Notes under the pieces: model-generated
What the model was told of the DNA's origin: nothing
Database searches by the model: none
What the model saw: the letters and a program-made list of their open reading frames with translations, nothing else
Shown here: positions 22,632-34,892 of the stretch, in pieces
Position numbering within the stretch: the stretch's first letter is position 1
How the letters are laid out: each line of letters starts with the position of its first letter
Source: Bondarzewia mesenterica
Lineage: Eukaryota > Basidiomycota > Agaricomycetes > Russulales > Bondarzewiaceae
DNA length: 64,000 nucleotides
Assembly (NCBI GenBank): GCA_004802705.1
Contig: SGPL01000044.1
Span: 12,475-76,474 of the forward strand
Direction of reading: 5' to 3'
Translations under genes and position numbers: made by a program

Positions 22632-24046
22632 ATGGTGCGTGGCTCTTGGGATGCGAGAATTTTACCGACTTCCTAAATTTGGTTGGAAGGCCATCTGTCA
22701 ATACTTTCTGCGTGGACAATGCAGGTTTGGAGACAACTGTAGAAATGAGCACCCCAAGGGTGGTGAGTGAGCATGGTCAGTCATTTCTCAATCGAATACT
22801 CAAAAATATGACTTTTTTAGGAGGCCAGTGGACGCCGGGAGCATTGAAGCCCGTTCCGTTCAGGTGCACATCTCACACATATACTGTTCTTTTCCGAAAT
22901 CGAGTTCACACATTGTGATAGTTTGGATACTATGACGAGGGATTTTGACCCTAAACAAGACAAACCTACCTGGCCGCTATCCTCGTATGGACCGGCCAGA
23001 CAAGAGCCATGTCTATTAACTTCCCTAGACGAGTCGTTCGAGGAGCTACATTTGAAAGCTCTCATAGCGAAGGGCAACAATACAATCAATGAATATGTGC
23101 GACATCTGTCTTCTGTCCTCGAGCCCGGAGTGCTGAATTGTCTCTGCAGATTAAGTACGAACAGGACAAAACGGCGAGCGCGGAGCAAATTTTCGCAAAT
23201 CTCCGTGTTAATATTAAAGAGGCATACGACGTTGCCAGGAAGCAGAGCCCGATCAACGCTCCGCCTGGCTCGACATCAGCCTTTGGCGGGAGCGGGGCTT
23301 TTGGAGGTGGTGGGAGCAGCGCACTTGCAAGCGGTGGTTCTGCGTTTGGTGGAGGCGGTAGCTCAGCGACTGGACAACCTCCCGCCTTTGGTGCGCTTGG
23401 CTCAACGAGCACACCTGCGTTTGGTCGACCAGCCTTTGGACAGACTGGGTTTGGCCAAGCGGTGCAACCTACATCAGTATTCGGGCAACCCGCTCAACAA
23501 CCCGCCTCCGCGTTCGGGCAGCCTGCTCAACAGCCTGTTTCTGCCTTCGGACAACCTTCTCAACGGCCTGTTTCTGCCTTTGGACAGCCCGCTCAGCAAC
23601 CTACATCCGCGTTCGGACAGCCCACGCAGCAGCCCAGATCCGCGTTCGGGCAGCCTGCCCCACAGCCCGTCTCTGCCACTGGTGGTGGTGGCGGAGGGTT
23701 CGCAGCGTTTGCTGGCAACAAGCCCTCTGCATTTGGTGCGGCCGCACCCAGTGGCACCCCCGCTTTCGGTCAGTCTGCCTTTGGCAGTGGTGGTCCGCTC
23801 AGCCAAGCACCAAGCGCGTCCGTCTTCGGCCAAACGAGCACGCCCGGTCCCGCCTTCGCACAGACAGCCCAGCCTTCCGCAGGGGCGTTCGGTCAACCCA
23901 TCATACAGCCTACATTGGCCTTTGGCCAGCCCGCTCAAGCACCTACATCTGCGTTTGGCCAACCTGCACAACCAACTCCTCCTGTATCCGCTTTCGCCGT
24001 GCAACAACAAAAAACTGAACATGTCATCAAAACACCCTGGCAATAG
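22632..24046 (+). CDS. NUP42: NUP42/Amo1-like FG nucleoporin with CCCH zinc finger
   Basis: Nuclear-pore protein of the mRNA export side. It has an N-terminal CCCH finger ([19 protein letters not shown], about 22694-22752). After two introns comes [13 protein letters not shown], then [19 protein letters not shown], a block I recognise from Amo1/Nup42-type proteins. A helical stretch ([20 protein letters not shown]) follows, then more than a dozen FG repeats of the AFGQPAQQP type (about 23277-23990). The C-terminus is short (HVIKTPWQ, stop 24044-24046). The start is uncertain. ATG 22632 followed at once by a 55-bp intron gives M-AICQYF, the shape usual for this family; ATG 22651 without that intron adds a 16-residue leader. 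Confidence 0.88.
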
Positions 24047-24564
24047 CTCACAGACAGTATTGTTGGCCATTAAATGCAAGCAAGACACAGGGACGGACGT
24101 GAGAAAGGCTGCTGATGAGATGTGTGCAAAATGAGGAAGGCCGATATGAATGGAGCAGATTTACATGGGAAAATAAGAGGGAAAAACTCACTGGCTCGAA
24201 AAAAATATTTATATGCGCGAGAGACAAAGAAAAACGGCGGCTCCATTGTTGACTTGCCACCAAGGACGGCACTGCCATTGAGATATGGGGCGGTGGCATC
24301 CTTGGTACCACTGCTGGGTTTGAACTGGCGCCTGGTGGATGGACCTGAGCTCAACGCGGGTGAGCGCGTCTGGTGGATAAAAAATCCGACCTCCCGCCCC
24401 GGATCGACGTGTGGCTGGTGGATTACAACCGGCAACTACCCGACCGGTCTCAGAAAAAGGCGCGATTTACTGGTGGACCGACACCCGACCTTACCCCCTA
24501 TTATCAGGGGGCCTACTTTGCCGGTGCAAACTTGGTTGGACGCGGGCTCGCTGCGTCGTCTGGT
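24047..24564. other. Intergenic, TIM54 upstream region
   Basis: About 520 bp between the nucleoporin stop and the TIM54 ATG. An open frame continues upstream of TIM54 but has no ATG before 24565 in that frame, so I treat it as leader or promoter. No gene is seen. Confidence 0.5.
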
Positions 24565-26118
24565 ATGTCTTCCACCGAAGGCACTCCTCCTGTTCCCAGC
24601 CCACCTCAACAAAAATCAGGCGCGCGAGCCGCGCTCGAGTACACGGGCATTCCTCCGTCATGGTTTGAAAAACGTCCACGCCTGCCTTCGCGCAACTGGC
24701 TTATCTTCATCGGTGTCACATCATCTGTCCTAGGTTTCTATCTCTACGACCGTCGCGAATGTAAACGTATTCGCGAACATTACGCCAGTCGCGTTAGATA
24801 TCTTGCTGAGGAGCCGCTGCATAGCTTAGACTTTCCGCGCAAGGTCACAGTCTATGGTGCGAAATGGCCCGGAGACGATGATTGGGATAGAAGTACCAAG
24901 TACTTTAGGAAGTACGTCAAGGTCTGCGCACGTACCCTCTGCTTTCCATTCCTCTTTCCTGACGTTGCTTGTATCAATTTGCTTGTTATCCGGTTACACT
25001 GCTAGCCTATCCTTGTCTCCGCTGCTGTCGACTACGAGATCATAGCCGGAAGGCGGCATGGTGACCTGGCCACACGCATCACAGAAGATATCAAGACCCA
25101 GCGCCGTATTGCATTAGGATTGGAGGTCCCAAATGAGCCGATCATGCCCCTTCCAACACGACAGTCACCCGAACAAAAACAGCGTCGGCTGCTGGATGGT
25201 GGCGTTGTACTCGTCGGCCGTCCTGCATTCAAAGAGTATATGGCAGGTTTACGACGCGGATGGACGGAGAGCCTGCAAAAGGTTGATCGAGAGGAGAAGC
25301 TGGCGAGGGAATTGGAGAGTGACGGCCGGTTTGATGAGCTTGATGAACTCAAGCATCCGCTCAGCTCGGAAGACATAGAAGGCGAGCCACTCCCCACGCC
25401 CTCGCGCCTCCCTCCCTCTCGACCGGGCGTGTTCTCCCCATTGTCAATGCGTGGTCCTATTCCTTCCAAGCCCGTCCCCGCACAACAACATCAGCCAGAT
25501 CTAGGCGCGGACGTACCACCTCCCGCACACATTCCTCCCCAACCTTCACTCCTCCTCGTTCCATTCACCAACTACCTTGGGATGGCACAGGTTCCCCTCA
25601 TGATCTGGGACTTCTTCAATGAGCGACATAAAGTCCGAACTGGTGCCGAATCTGCGTACCGCATCATCATGCGCGAGACACGTCCACTCATCGGCCCACC
25701 ACCCGAACCGGAATTGTCCTTCTCCCAGCCCTCACTCGCCAACACCGACTTTGCCTTCGACACCGAGGGCGAGTCTTACTATAAATCATCCACTGCCAAG
25801 CTCCCCTCCGAAATCCAAAAGGCCAGGGACGAATACTACAAAACCCTGCCGGAAAAGCTCGCCAAGGCCCGCCAGTTGGCGCGCCGCGAGCGCGAGCCTA
25901 CGTCGGACGAGATCACCACCCCGCCACCTACTGAGGTGGAGTTGCGTACCGAGCGCATGAAGAAAGAGTTGCGTTGGACTGGGGATGAGAAAGGCTGGGA
26001 GATTATCCGGCCTGATGCACCCGTCGAGTGGGACCCACGCATGGAGGGTGCGCTGAGGGTGTTCGTTGACCCTCCGCAGATATGGACCGAGAGTGCAAGT
26101 GGCGAGCCCCAAAACTAG
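24565..26118 (+). CDS. TIM54: TIM54, mitochondrial inner-membrane translocase subunit
   Basis: Two exons (24565-24921 and 25006-26118) encode 489 residues. The protein is a subunit of the TIM22 complex, which inserts carrier proteins into the inner membrane. Family features seen: GARAALEYTGIPPSWFEKRPRLPSRNW near the N-terminus, then a single membrane helix (LIFIGVTSSVLGFYLYD). The intermembrane-space part includes VTVYGAKWPGDDDWDRSTKYFRKYVKP, the exon junction, DYEIIAGRRHGDLA and GVVLVGRPAFKEYM. Further on are NYLGMAQVPLMIWDFFNER and a charged C-terminus ending in EWDPRMEGALRVF. The start was chosen at the first ATG in frame. A proline-rich linker (about 5390-5560 relative to 20000) separates the two conserved halves. 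Confidence 0.93.
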
Positions 26119-26257
26119 ACTGGTATCTTCGTGCAATTTGGAACCATACATATACTCTATCTTATGCAGCATTTGGTGGTACACACATACACAGTGCGTC
26201 GTGATAATGGTATAAAGCAATTCTTCCCTTTCTGCTTCTCACTCTATCCCTCTTCCT

Positions 26258-29200
26258 TCAACCGTCGATTAATTTGATGGTCCCTCTGTCGATCAAAGCT
26301 TGAAGCTCGGCAAGTGGATCAATATCGTCGAAATAGGCTGAGACAGGAGCAGGCTCTGCAGGCCGAGCGTCAGTGTGCTCCACGGTGGTGATCTGGTGCT
26401 CAAAGTTCGACAGAGTCCTTTCAGCGATTCGGTCCGTATGATCTGTCGCGCCAACTTGCATCCCTGACTTCGTAGGCTCCTCGTCAGGATTGACAAGCGT
26501 TGCAGAAGTGACGTCGGGATCTGGATTTGCGTCTACGATGCGAATGAGAGTGTCGTCAAAGACAAAATCTTCATCGTCCAGAAACTCAGGCTGAGGAGTC
26601 ATAACTGGTTTCTGTGCAGAGTCTGAATCGTAACCGCGGAGCTCATCTGAGGTGCTTGCGTAGAATAGGGGTTCGTCTACGGTCCTCTGACAGCCAAAGT
26701 GAGGATGAGAAAGATGCCTCGATTTGCGAATCCTACCTGCAATGATACCTGGGATGGAGAAGGATTAGCCCTGCTGCCCAGAGCCGGCGGACCAGAACCC
26801 TTGAGACGTTTCACAGGAAAGTCCGCAATGCCTTCATACTTCCGCTTGGGAGGCGGTGTTGAAAAGAGAGGAGAGACCCAGGTGCCTTCGAGATTGCCAA
26901 CAGCCTCGGCGGGTAATGCTTGGCAGTCAGCTTCTCCAGTGAGGTCAATGGCATCCACAATGGACGCGTTGGCGATGAGTGCATCCATCTCCGAATTGGA
27001 GTAGTTAGTCGAATCGGAATAGGTCGGCGTCGGAGCACTCTTCCTCTTTCCAGTTCTCAACAGTTCGCTCAGCTCAGGAAGGTTGTCGTCCAGATCAGAG
27101 TCGCCGGCAAGTTCGTCAATGGTCTCAGATTCCTTCGGCTCAGCATCAACCAGGTCAGCGAAGTCCATGTCGAAGTTTGGCGCAGACTTGTGCTTGCGTC
27201 CTGGAGTTGTGATAGAATCGTCTGCCAAGTTATCAGGTAGTTTTAGCCGTCCTCCATTCGAAAGGTTGAGCTTTGACGGTCCCTTGGTACGCTCATGGAG
27301 AGTTTCCAGCTGCTTCATATTCGCATCAGCCACGGGTTTCATGACTTTTGCAGTTTGTGTCGATCTTTTGGAAGTTTTTGAGTTGTCGCCCTTGTGTTGC
27401 TTCTCTTTCTTCCCCTTGTTGGTCGAAGAGCCGGCGGCGGCTGACGCCTTCACCGAAGACTTGTCGGAAATCACTTGGCCATCGCCATGGCCTCGGCTTT
27501 TCGGAGGAGCAGGTTTGTCGAGGCCTTCTCGGCAACTACACAGAACGTGATGTTATACTAGGATGAATTTGTTCAGGCTGTAGAGGAGGAGAAACCCACG
27601 GACCAAAAGTGCCGGCAGCTTGTCTTATTTTTACACGTATGATTGCATCTGATGGCAAGATTTTGTGCATCACAATTTGCATAGGGAGAAACGGGCCAAC
27701 TCACGCATATTTTCCATTCGGGAGCTTTCTCAGAAATGCCCCGTTGTCTTCCTCTGAGATTAGGGCTTTTTTGACCTGACCCGTATCTCTTGAGGCGGCG
27801 GCTTCCGAAAATCTCTCTTCTGCGTTCACATAATCAGCGTTGCAACAGCGTTCGGGAGAGTTGTTAACGTACTGGACTTGGTTAAGTCCTTCATCACGAT
27901 GGCATCGTCATCGTCGTCTATATTCATATCCCAAAAATCAGCATTATCCTCCAAGCCCTCCAGATCCATTTCCTACGGAATCTCATTAGATGTATACATT
28001 CAAATAGATTGTTTATCACGCACTATTGCAGTTTTGGGGCGAGTGACCTGAACAGGGTAGTGTCGGCCGTCGATTCTTGGTTTGTATTGCACCGACTTTT
28101 CAACACCAGCTATGCTTTCCTGGCGCCTCGCTGGATCAGACATGACGATGACGATTGGGGGGGGGGATCACTCACAGAGGATACGTATACACAGACCGAC
28201 TGACTTGGCTTGTCCAGCTTCGCTGTGATAGAATAAGTCTTTCCGTCTTTGAGGTATTTTGTCCTGGAAATTCTAGAATGAGTTCGAATTCGTAGAGCAA
28301 AAAGACTCGCAATACGGTATTCTTCGGAAGTCGATGTAGTCCAAGTCAGACGTTACGGTCAGCAAGGTAGTCATGTCTACGTGGCGCCACTTGTTCTTCT
28401 TCAATTTCGTCGAGGGCGCGGCGTCCAGTATGAGGCTGCATTCAATAGACAGCTCGACATCAACGCTGTCACCAGAGGTGTCCATGGATATTTCCTTTAC
28501 AGTGAGTCGATAACGGGGCAAGTCAGCAGCCATGGCAAGTATTTCGTGACCAAATCCTGGCTTCCGGTTCAAAATCTGAATTTTACGTCAATAATAGGGC
28601 ACGAGACGTGTGGTGAAGTTTCACTTACCGCATCAAGGCGCAGTGGACTTTGTTTACGCAGAGAGTCGAAATTTGTGATACCGTGCTCGGCAAGAACCTA
28701 AAATGCTTTGGGTGAGCGGAGGATACTAGCGAATACATTGAATGTACTTTGATGCTAATTGTGAAGAACATAAGTCAGCGACAGCATTTGACCCGTCCTG
28801 GAGACATGGTTCCTCACGATTTGTCTCCAATTTTGTCGATCTGACGCAAAACAACAGGCCTATCTTCCCAGCATTTGCCTTCTAAAATCCGAATCCTACA
28901 CGCTCATAGTAAATACCTCACAGTGAACGATTATGAATAAACATACAGCTCTAGACCACGCTTGATTTGCGCTCCGTTTGCTTTGACCAAGGCCACTTCG
29001 ACTAGCGCTTCAACCCAAGCGGGACTCAGTAATCCTACACCTGGATAACTTGTTTTGCACACACCTTTCGAAATACGGTTGACGTGACGGAACACCCCCA
29101 ATGCCTCCAGATTCAGCTGGCTGTCCCCGGTTTTATATTCCGGGAGATTCAACTGGATACCACCAAGGACGGCCTGAAAAACAAAGAGATCGTCTATATG

Positions 29201-32200
29201 CCTGTCCCACGTCTGGTTTGAGTACTTTCCTGAATTAAGATGAAAAGTTTATCCGATGTCTTTTCGACTTTCGTGATTTTGTACCGGATATCCTCATGCT
29301 CTCGGAGTTTGCGGAGGACCTACGATATATGAAGTCAGCACTTGGGAAACATTGGTCCCACTCACTGGCTTCTCTCCTGCACGGAGCCTCATCTCGAAGA
29401 GTCTGTATTTTCTGTCTGTGAGCGAGTGTTGATATGTAGAATCGTCCATGCCTACTCCTCTGTGGTGGAGATGAGTTCGAGCTGGGTTACGGAACAACGT
29501 AAGATATAGATCGTCAAGTAGAAAAGACAAATCTACCATCTCACGAAGATTAGCATTCTCGGGTAACTTGAGGATAGAGCTCATCTGAAAGAAGGGTTTG
29601 CGAGAAGACTTAAAGACTTATGTAGTCCGAGACTTACGGTCGACTGGCGGATGTAATACTGCAAGGAACGTTCAGTATAAATCCCCATCAGATGTCATGG
29701 AAAAGGTGTGAACCTTGCTCATTATATCGCCATAGGCAGTAGAGCACAGATCACTGGATCCTTCTTCAACATAATCCAGAAGATCCGACTCTTTCAGCGT
29801 CTTGATGCTTTCCGTGACCATGTCACTAATTCGCTCCTGCCATGTTTGGAGGTCTTGTTTTCCGACCGCATACCGTCCCGGATTCTTCTTAACTCTTTGA
29901 AAAAGGAAAGAGTTACGAAGCCACTCCTTTGCCGTCTCAACGTTTGTGATTGTTCCCAAGCCAACTTCCGAATTGATATGCTCAACGAGATTGAGGTGGA
30001 GGGAGCTCTCAAGTATCGTTTTGCCCTGCGCAAGATTCTTGTACTTGTTTTCGAGCTCTGACTCGCACATGATAATGGCGATTCCTTCCTTATCTATAAG
30101 ATTGCGGTCAATGGGGTTTCAGTGGAGGACTCGAAGAATGGACATATACCAAACTGAGGTCTCCCCTGTGTGTTAGTTGTGCGTAAATGGTGAATGTTGG
30201 CGAACAATGATGATTTTGAAAACGCACTGCTCGTCCGATCATCTGCATGATGTCAAGATCTGAATACTCTTCCATGGCACTCCCCTGAAACATTTTGACG
30301 CCCTTAATCACAACGACGTGTGCAGCTGAAATTGTGAGGGTACATCACACTGTCACAGAGCATAGGATGGCCAGAACTTACGCAAATTAACGCCCACTGC
30401 CAGTGTCTAGAGATATATGGACATTCATAGTGAATTTTTCATGTGAGTAAAGCGGCGTACCGACGTGGCGACGACGACTCGCAAATCTTTGCTCAAGAAT
30501 AAATTCTCGGTTGTTCGTTTGTCATCAATGGTCAAGCCGGCATGATGAACTCCAATTCCTGCCTGCGCTAGTTCTGCAGTGGAATTCAACTTCGGAACCG
30601 AAACGGAGTAGGACAAAGAAGCGCGCACTTTCCAACCGTTTATCATGAAAGGTCGGATTGATCCTGGAAAAGACGATCGGGAGCCGTTATCTAATCAATA
30701 ATGCTCTAAAGTCACCTTCTGGATTGCGACCAGGGCAGGCTTTGCTTCGACTCCGCGGATTTTTCGTAGTCTTTCATGAGCTGCTCGGCCGTGGTTAGAA
30801 CGCCTGTAAGACCTGATTCAGCCATACGCAGGGGGATATACCTGTTTACCTCACATACCCTTTCGAGTAGGACAGAATATTAGGATGGGCTTCTGTGCGG
30901 AATGCCGTTGAAGAAGCGGGAAAAGTTTAAAATTCAATGAACTTGAGAAGAGAAAGTCGTTCTGGCTTTTTGCTTTCGGAAAACCATAGACAAAGCGCGT
31001 CAACTTGCATGGCCTAAACTCCTCTCCGAACTGCGACGATGAAAGGATCAAGATGTGAGTACGATGTGATTGCAGGACGATCCTACCACAAAGACTTGAG
31101 CAGGTGCATCGGAGTCCCGGTCCCCAATCCAGTTCGCAACGTCGTCGATGTTGGGCACTGTGGCCGATACGCAAATCAGACGAACTGCGGAACCACGAGT
31201 CTTCATACGAGACATGACAACTTCCAGGGTACTGCCTCGAGACTCGTTCAGTATATGAACCTTAAACGTACTTCTCATGAGCATTGAGGCACATGAGACA
31301 GTACGAAATCAAACCTCGTCGACAAGAAACAGTTGTATTTGTGACAACATCTGGCCATGATTACGCCTGCGGAATAAAGGTTTTAGCATTGGAGTTAGGA
31401 CATGAGGTTAATACACCCACCAACTTCTGGTAAGACTGTCCCACTTTTCTCCCTATGACCGACAGTAGATGGGAATCAAGTGATGAAAATGAAAAAATGC
31501 AGCAACAAACAAACCGTCGTGACACTGGATAGGGTAAGTGGTCGTTAATTGTAGGGAAACACGATTAAGAAGAAAACGAACATGATAGTCGCATTTCGAG
31601 CATCTCCCCACGCGCTTTGCCCGAAGGCAACCGTGTCGCCAGTCATTTCGCAACCTTCAAACAATGAATCTGCCTGAAACTCCTGCGGGAATTGAGCCAT
31701 TACATACATTTAATCCCGAGACCTCTGAATTTGGACTCCCAGTCTCTGAATCTCTCAGAGCAGAGCGCCTGGAAAACGAGAATTTATGATCGATCAGAGC
31801 GCAGGGAACGGGAGCATACTTTTGTCGGTGCCATGTAAACACATTTCGCAGCATTCGCCTGGTTTCCTGAGGTCATAATCATTCGTATGATCGCTAGCTC
31901 GAACAACACAGTTTTTCCGCTTCCAGTTGGCGCTAGGATGGGATCACAGTAAACCTAGAGGACTGTGACCTTGAACACATATACTCACCACTGATGACCT
32001 AGCAAATTCAAAAACTTATACTTAGTGCATGACTCTATAACCACACAGACAGAAGGTAATTTGTTCTAGCTCACCATGTTTTTGTTAGTCTGCGTCATCT
32101 AGCATAGAGCGGCAAGGTCAGAGGCAAGTGAAATCTATACATCAAAATTTTCTCACCGCATCAAAACAAGTAGATTGGATAGCGTTGAATACTCCAAACT

Positions 32201-33012
32201 TGAACAGACCACGGTACATGTCGGCTGGAGAAAGGTGAACAAGATAACGACAAAGCAAGATAGACAGATATGAGACTAACGGAGTTCTGACACTGGACGT
32301 AGTCGGATGGCGTGTTTGTTCGGAGGTTCAACAGTCTGAGTACGACCGATACCGGAGTAATGCAATAAACTCGTAGGCCGGGGTCCGAGAGGAGAGGGAC
32401 TGGATGAATCACGAAATCGCGACGCAGAATGTTCCTCAGACTGAATATTACGCGCTGAGCTGTACGGCAAATTAAATACTGGCGCGTTAAAGACACGTGA
32501 AGAATCTGTGAAATGTAAGTTCCTTTTGTCAAAGACCAGGCAAATGGCATGGACCAACTGTATCGGGAAGAATTGTGGACGCCAGAGTGTGAGTCAAATG
32601 AGAACGATGGAGTACGTGAACGATGGGCAATTGATGTCAGACCCGATTCCACAGTCGGATGTCGATTGTAGCTGGCGTATGAAGCGCTTTCCATGAATTC
32701 TTCATCATCGAATTGTCCGATTTCGTCTGCATCGGGCGCTTCTACCAGGTTGTCTCTCGATGCAAGCCAATGCCTTTGCATGGGGCTACTTTCGGAGAAC
32801 GACGAGTTTTCTGCGATTGATAAATCCTCTATGGAATGAAAATACGAGATATATGAGCGCATATATCTACCTATGTCATCGGCAAACTGATCAATGAGAC
32901 CGTTCTCCTCAATCGGCATGACAGTGTCTGTCTCTGGAGAATATTCAAGGTCATAGTTTTGGTCGTCTATTCCATGTTCCCTATAAATTTGAGCAAGAGA
33001 AGAGGGATTCAT
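26258..33012 (-). CDS. HFM1: HFM1/MER3 meiotic DNA helicase
   Basis: Ski2/Brr2-type superfamily 2 helicase that stabilises recombination intermediates for class I crossovers. The ATG at 33012 opens a polar N-terminal region (33012-32300). The helicase core has APTGSGKTVLFELA (Walker A, about 31900), LVDEVHILNESRG (DEVH, near 31260), RLICVSATVPN, ILIFCPTRKG, GIGVHHAGL and QMIGRA followed by an intron. A winged-helix exon (29672-30070) and a Sec63-like region (GGIQLNLPEYKTGDSQLN, about 29100) follow. A CNHTCKNKTSCRHFCCREG cysteine cluster, characteristic of HFM1, is split by an intron near 27540-27650. The tail (26258-27474) is acidic and disordered, with an AIDLTGEAD stretch. It has more than twenty introns. 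It is divergent from CKS1 and tail-to-tail with TIM54. Confidence 0.9.
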
Positions 33013-33247
33013 GTGGAGGGTTCCGGCACTGCGATTGTATACTGTGCTATCGTGGACAAATCGTGGAGCTCAAACTTCGGACTCGGAATCAAAGCGCGGA
33101 TCCGTGACGCGTCGTGTATTTACATCATGTGATGTTTCTCAGCCGTGTGACCGCAGTGACGAAACGCGCCTCTCCAAACTCACATTGTAGCAACCACCAA
33201 TACCTACTTATTTGCATTCTATTCACGCCTTTGTTCGTAATCTGGAG
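33013..33247. promoter_or_regulatory. Bidirectional promoter of HFM1 and CKS1 with an MCB-like box
   Basis: 235 bp between divergent start codons. It contains GACGCGTC (33106-33113), which includes the MluI cell-cycle box ACGCGT (33107-33112) known as the MBF site in yeasts. Both flanking genes are cell-cycle or meiosis genes. A single copy also occurs by chance about once per 4 kb, so the role is inference. Confidence 0.5.
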
Positions 33248-33768
33248 ATGGCTACAAAGCAGCAACACCAGCAACAGGCGGATCAAAAGAAGATTGACGA
33301 GTATATCGAGAAGTGCGTTTCACACACTGTGATTCGGACCTGAGCAGAGCAGCAGTGAGATAGATATACAAACCCCCAGGATTCATTACTCTGATCGATA
33401 CTCAGATGATGAATACGAATACCGCCATGTTATCCTCCCAAAGCCTCTCTTCAAGCTCATTCCGAAAAATTACTTCAATCAGGATGACTCCGGTACCCTT
33501 CGTTTATTGTCGGAGGCCGAGTGGAGAGGCATTGGGATCACGCAGAGTCTAGGATGGGTACATTATGAAGTTCACGGTATGTCTAACTTCCGTGTAAATT
33601 CTTCGTCGCTTCCAATTTCTGAATGATGTCTTCTCAGCACCGGAGCCGCATGTGTTGCTCTTTCGACGCCCGAAGAATTTTGATCAGCAGTATGCTCAGC
33701 AGCAAGCCTATGAGCGCCAGCTCGCCAATGGGAAGCTTGCCGCAGGGAAGAATGGGCGGAAGAAGTAG
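33248..33768 (+). CDS. CKS1: CKS1, cyclin-dependent kinase regulatory subunit
   Basis: Three exons (33248-33312, 33380-33576, 33638-33768) encode 130 residues. It binds Cdc28/Cdk1 and phospho-threonine on substrates. After a Gln-rich N-terminus ([15 protein letters not shown]) come the full family signatures: [53 protein letters not shown] and [11 protein letters not shown]. The C-terminal tail is Gln- and Lys-rich ([13 protein letters not shown] to GRKK). The junctions keep frame and the gene is complete. Confidence 0.97.
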
Positions 33769-34475
33769 TATGGGATTGTCACGTTGAGTCTTTGCATCAT
33801 TCGTCAGGCCTTATCGTACCCCCTCGCTTGCAGCTTTTCTGTCCCTCCCATCACTATAGCTCTTTGTTTTTCATTCTCCATCCTATCTGTCGTGTTCATC
33901 ACGTCCCCACTTTCTTAGGCATTCCGCGTTTACTTCGATGATTACCCTTCCGATATCCATGACGTTTCTCACTCTCCTCTCTCTGAATTTGCGACGCTGC
34001 AGAAAGAAGATCGTAACACCGGCCTTCTTCATCAACATCTCCTCGGATAGTCCCCGGAAAAACCTCGCTTTGTATACAAATCGCTGCTTGGCTTCTGCGT
34101 CTGATCTTGTGACTATGGCTTTCTTTGCTCTCCCGCTCACTTGCCAGCCTCGAAGATCAATATGCAACGTTCACACATTCCTATATGCCAGGACATCCAC
34201 GATGATTTCCAGTACATGCGTAACAACTCGTCTCCTGATTTCCTTCAAAACTGTGTGTCTGACCTATCCAAACATATTACGTCGGGCTGGCAAGATGGTA
34301 GGAAGACATGAGTGAGTCAAGCGTAAATGTGTCCGAAGTACAACTGGGTGTGTCATGAGTCCGTGGCTTTGTTTGAATTATATGTAATTGAAACCGCAGA
34401 GCAATCATACCTGATGGAAAATACTGTACATGAGACAGATGGCATGAACTTTATGCACATGGTTGGACTCACGAT
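33769..34475. other. Intergenic, no gene recognised
   Basis: About 700 bp between CKS1 and the cerato-platanin stop. The two overlapping open frames here (33938-34315 plus, 33883-34167 minus) have no recognisable domain. Confidence 0.5.
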
Positions 34476-34892
34476 CTACAAGCCGCACTGTGACGCGGCA
34501 ACTTGAGAGACCGTCGCCTGAACAGTGCCCAGCGCGACCGCCTGACCATTCGTCAAATCATTCATGGCATCCAACGATAGGTTAAAGCCATCGGCAGCAT
34601 GGTCGATTGCGAGAACGTTAATGGTCTTGCCATTGTACGTGATCGCCCAACAGGTTCCACAGTTGGGGGAGTTCCAACCCGCAACGGCGCTACTGGCACC
34701 GATGTAGGGGAAGCTCGGAAGGGACCCGAAGGTCGAGAAACCACGAGTTATGAGTCCATTCGTGCCATCGGAGCAGGCTACGCTCGTCAACGAGTTCCCA
34801 GAATTCCCGTAGTTGTCGTCGTAGCGGATGGTGTCCGCGAGGGCGAGAGTGGAGAAAGAGACGGCGGCAACGAGGGCGGTGATAAACTTCAT
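34476..34892 (-). CDS. Cerato-platanin family secreted protein
   Basis: Single-exon gene of 138 residues. The ATG at 34892 gives a clean signal peptide (MKFITALVAAVSFSTLALA, cut before DTIRYDD). The mature protein has the family pattern: TIRYDDNYGNSGNSLTSVAC, then GLITRGF, PYIGAS and NSPNCGTCWAITYNG, then INVLAIDHAADGFNLSLDAMN, ending SQVAASQCGL. Four cysteines (in SVAC, NCGTC and the last SQCG) would form the two conserved disulfides. Members are small double-psi beta-barrel cell-wall or secreted proteins that bind chitin oligomers and can act as elicitors in plant-associated fungi. The upstream in-frame ATG at 35060 would mask the signal peptide and is rejected. Confidence 0.96.
   Translation of the reverse strand: MKFITALVAAVSFSTLALADTIRYDDNYGNSGNSLTSVACSDGTNGLITRGFSTFGSLPSFPYIGASSAVAGWNSPNCGTCWAITYNGKTINVLAIDHAADGFNLSLDAMNDLTNGQAVALGTVQATVSQVAASQCGL

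Noticed and set aside
24373..24564. Longer TIM54 N-terminus
   Set aside because: The codon at 24373 is GTG, not ATG; 24565 is the first ATG in frame and fits the family length.
33883..34315. Overlapping frames downstream of CKS1
   Set aside because: Both strands are open over the same DNA without domains; no basis to choose either.
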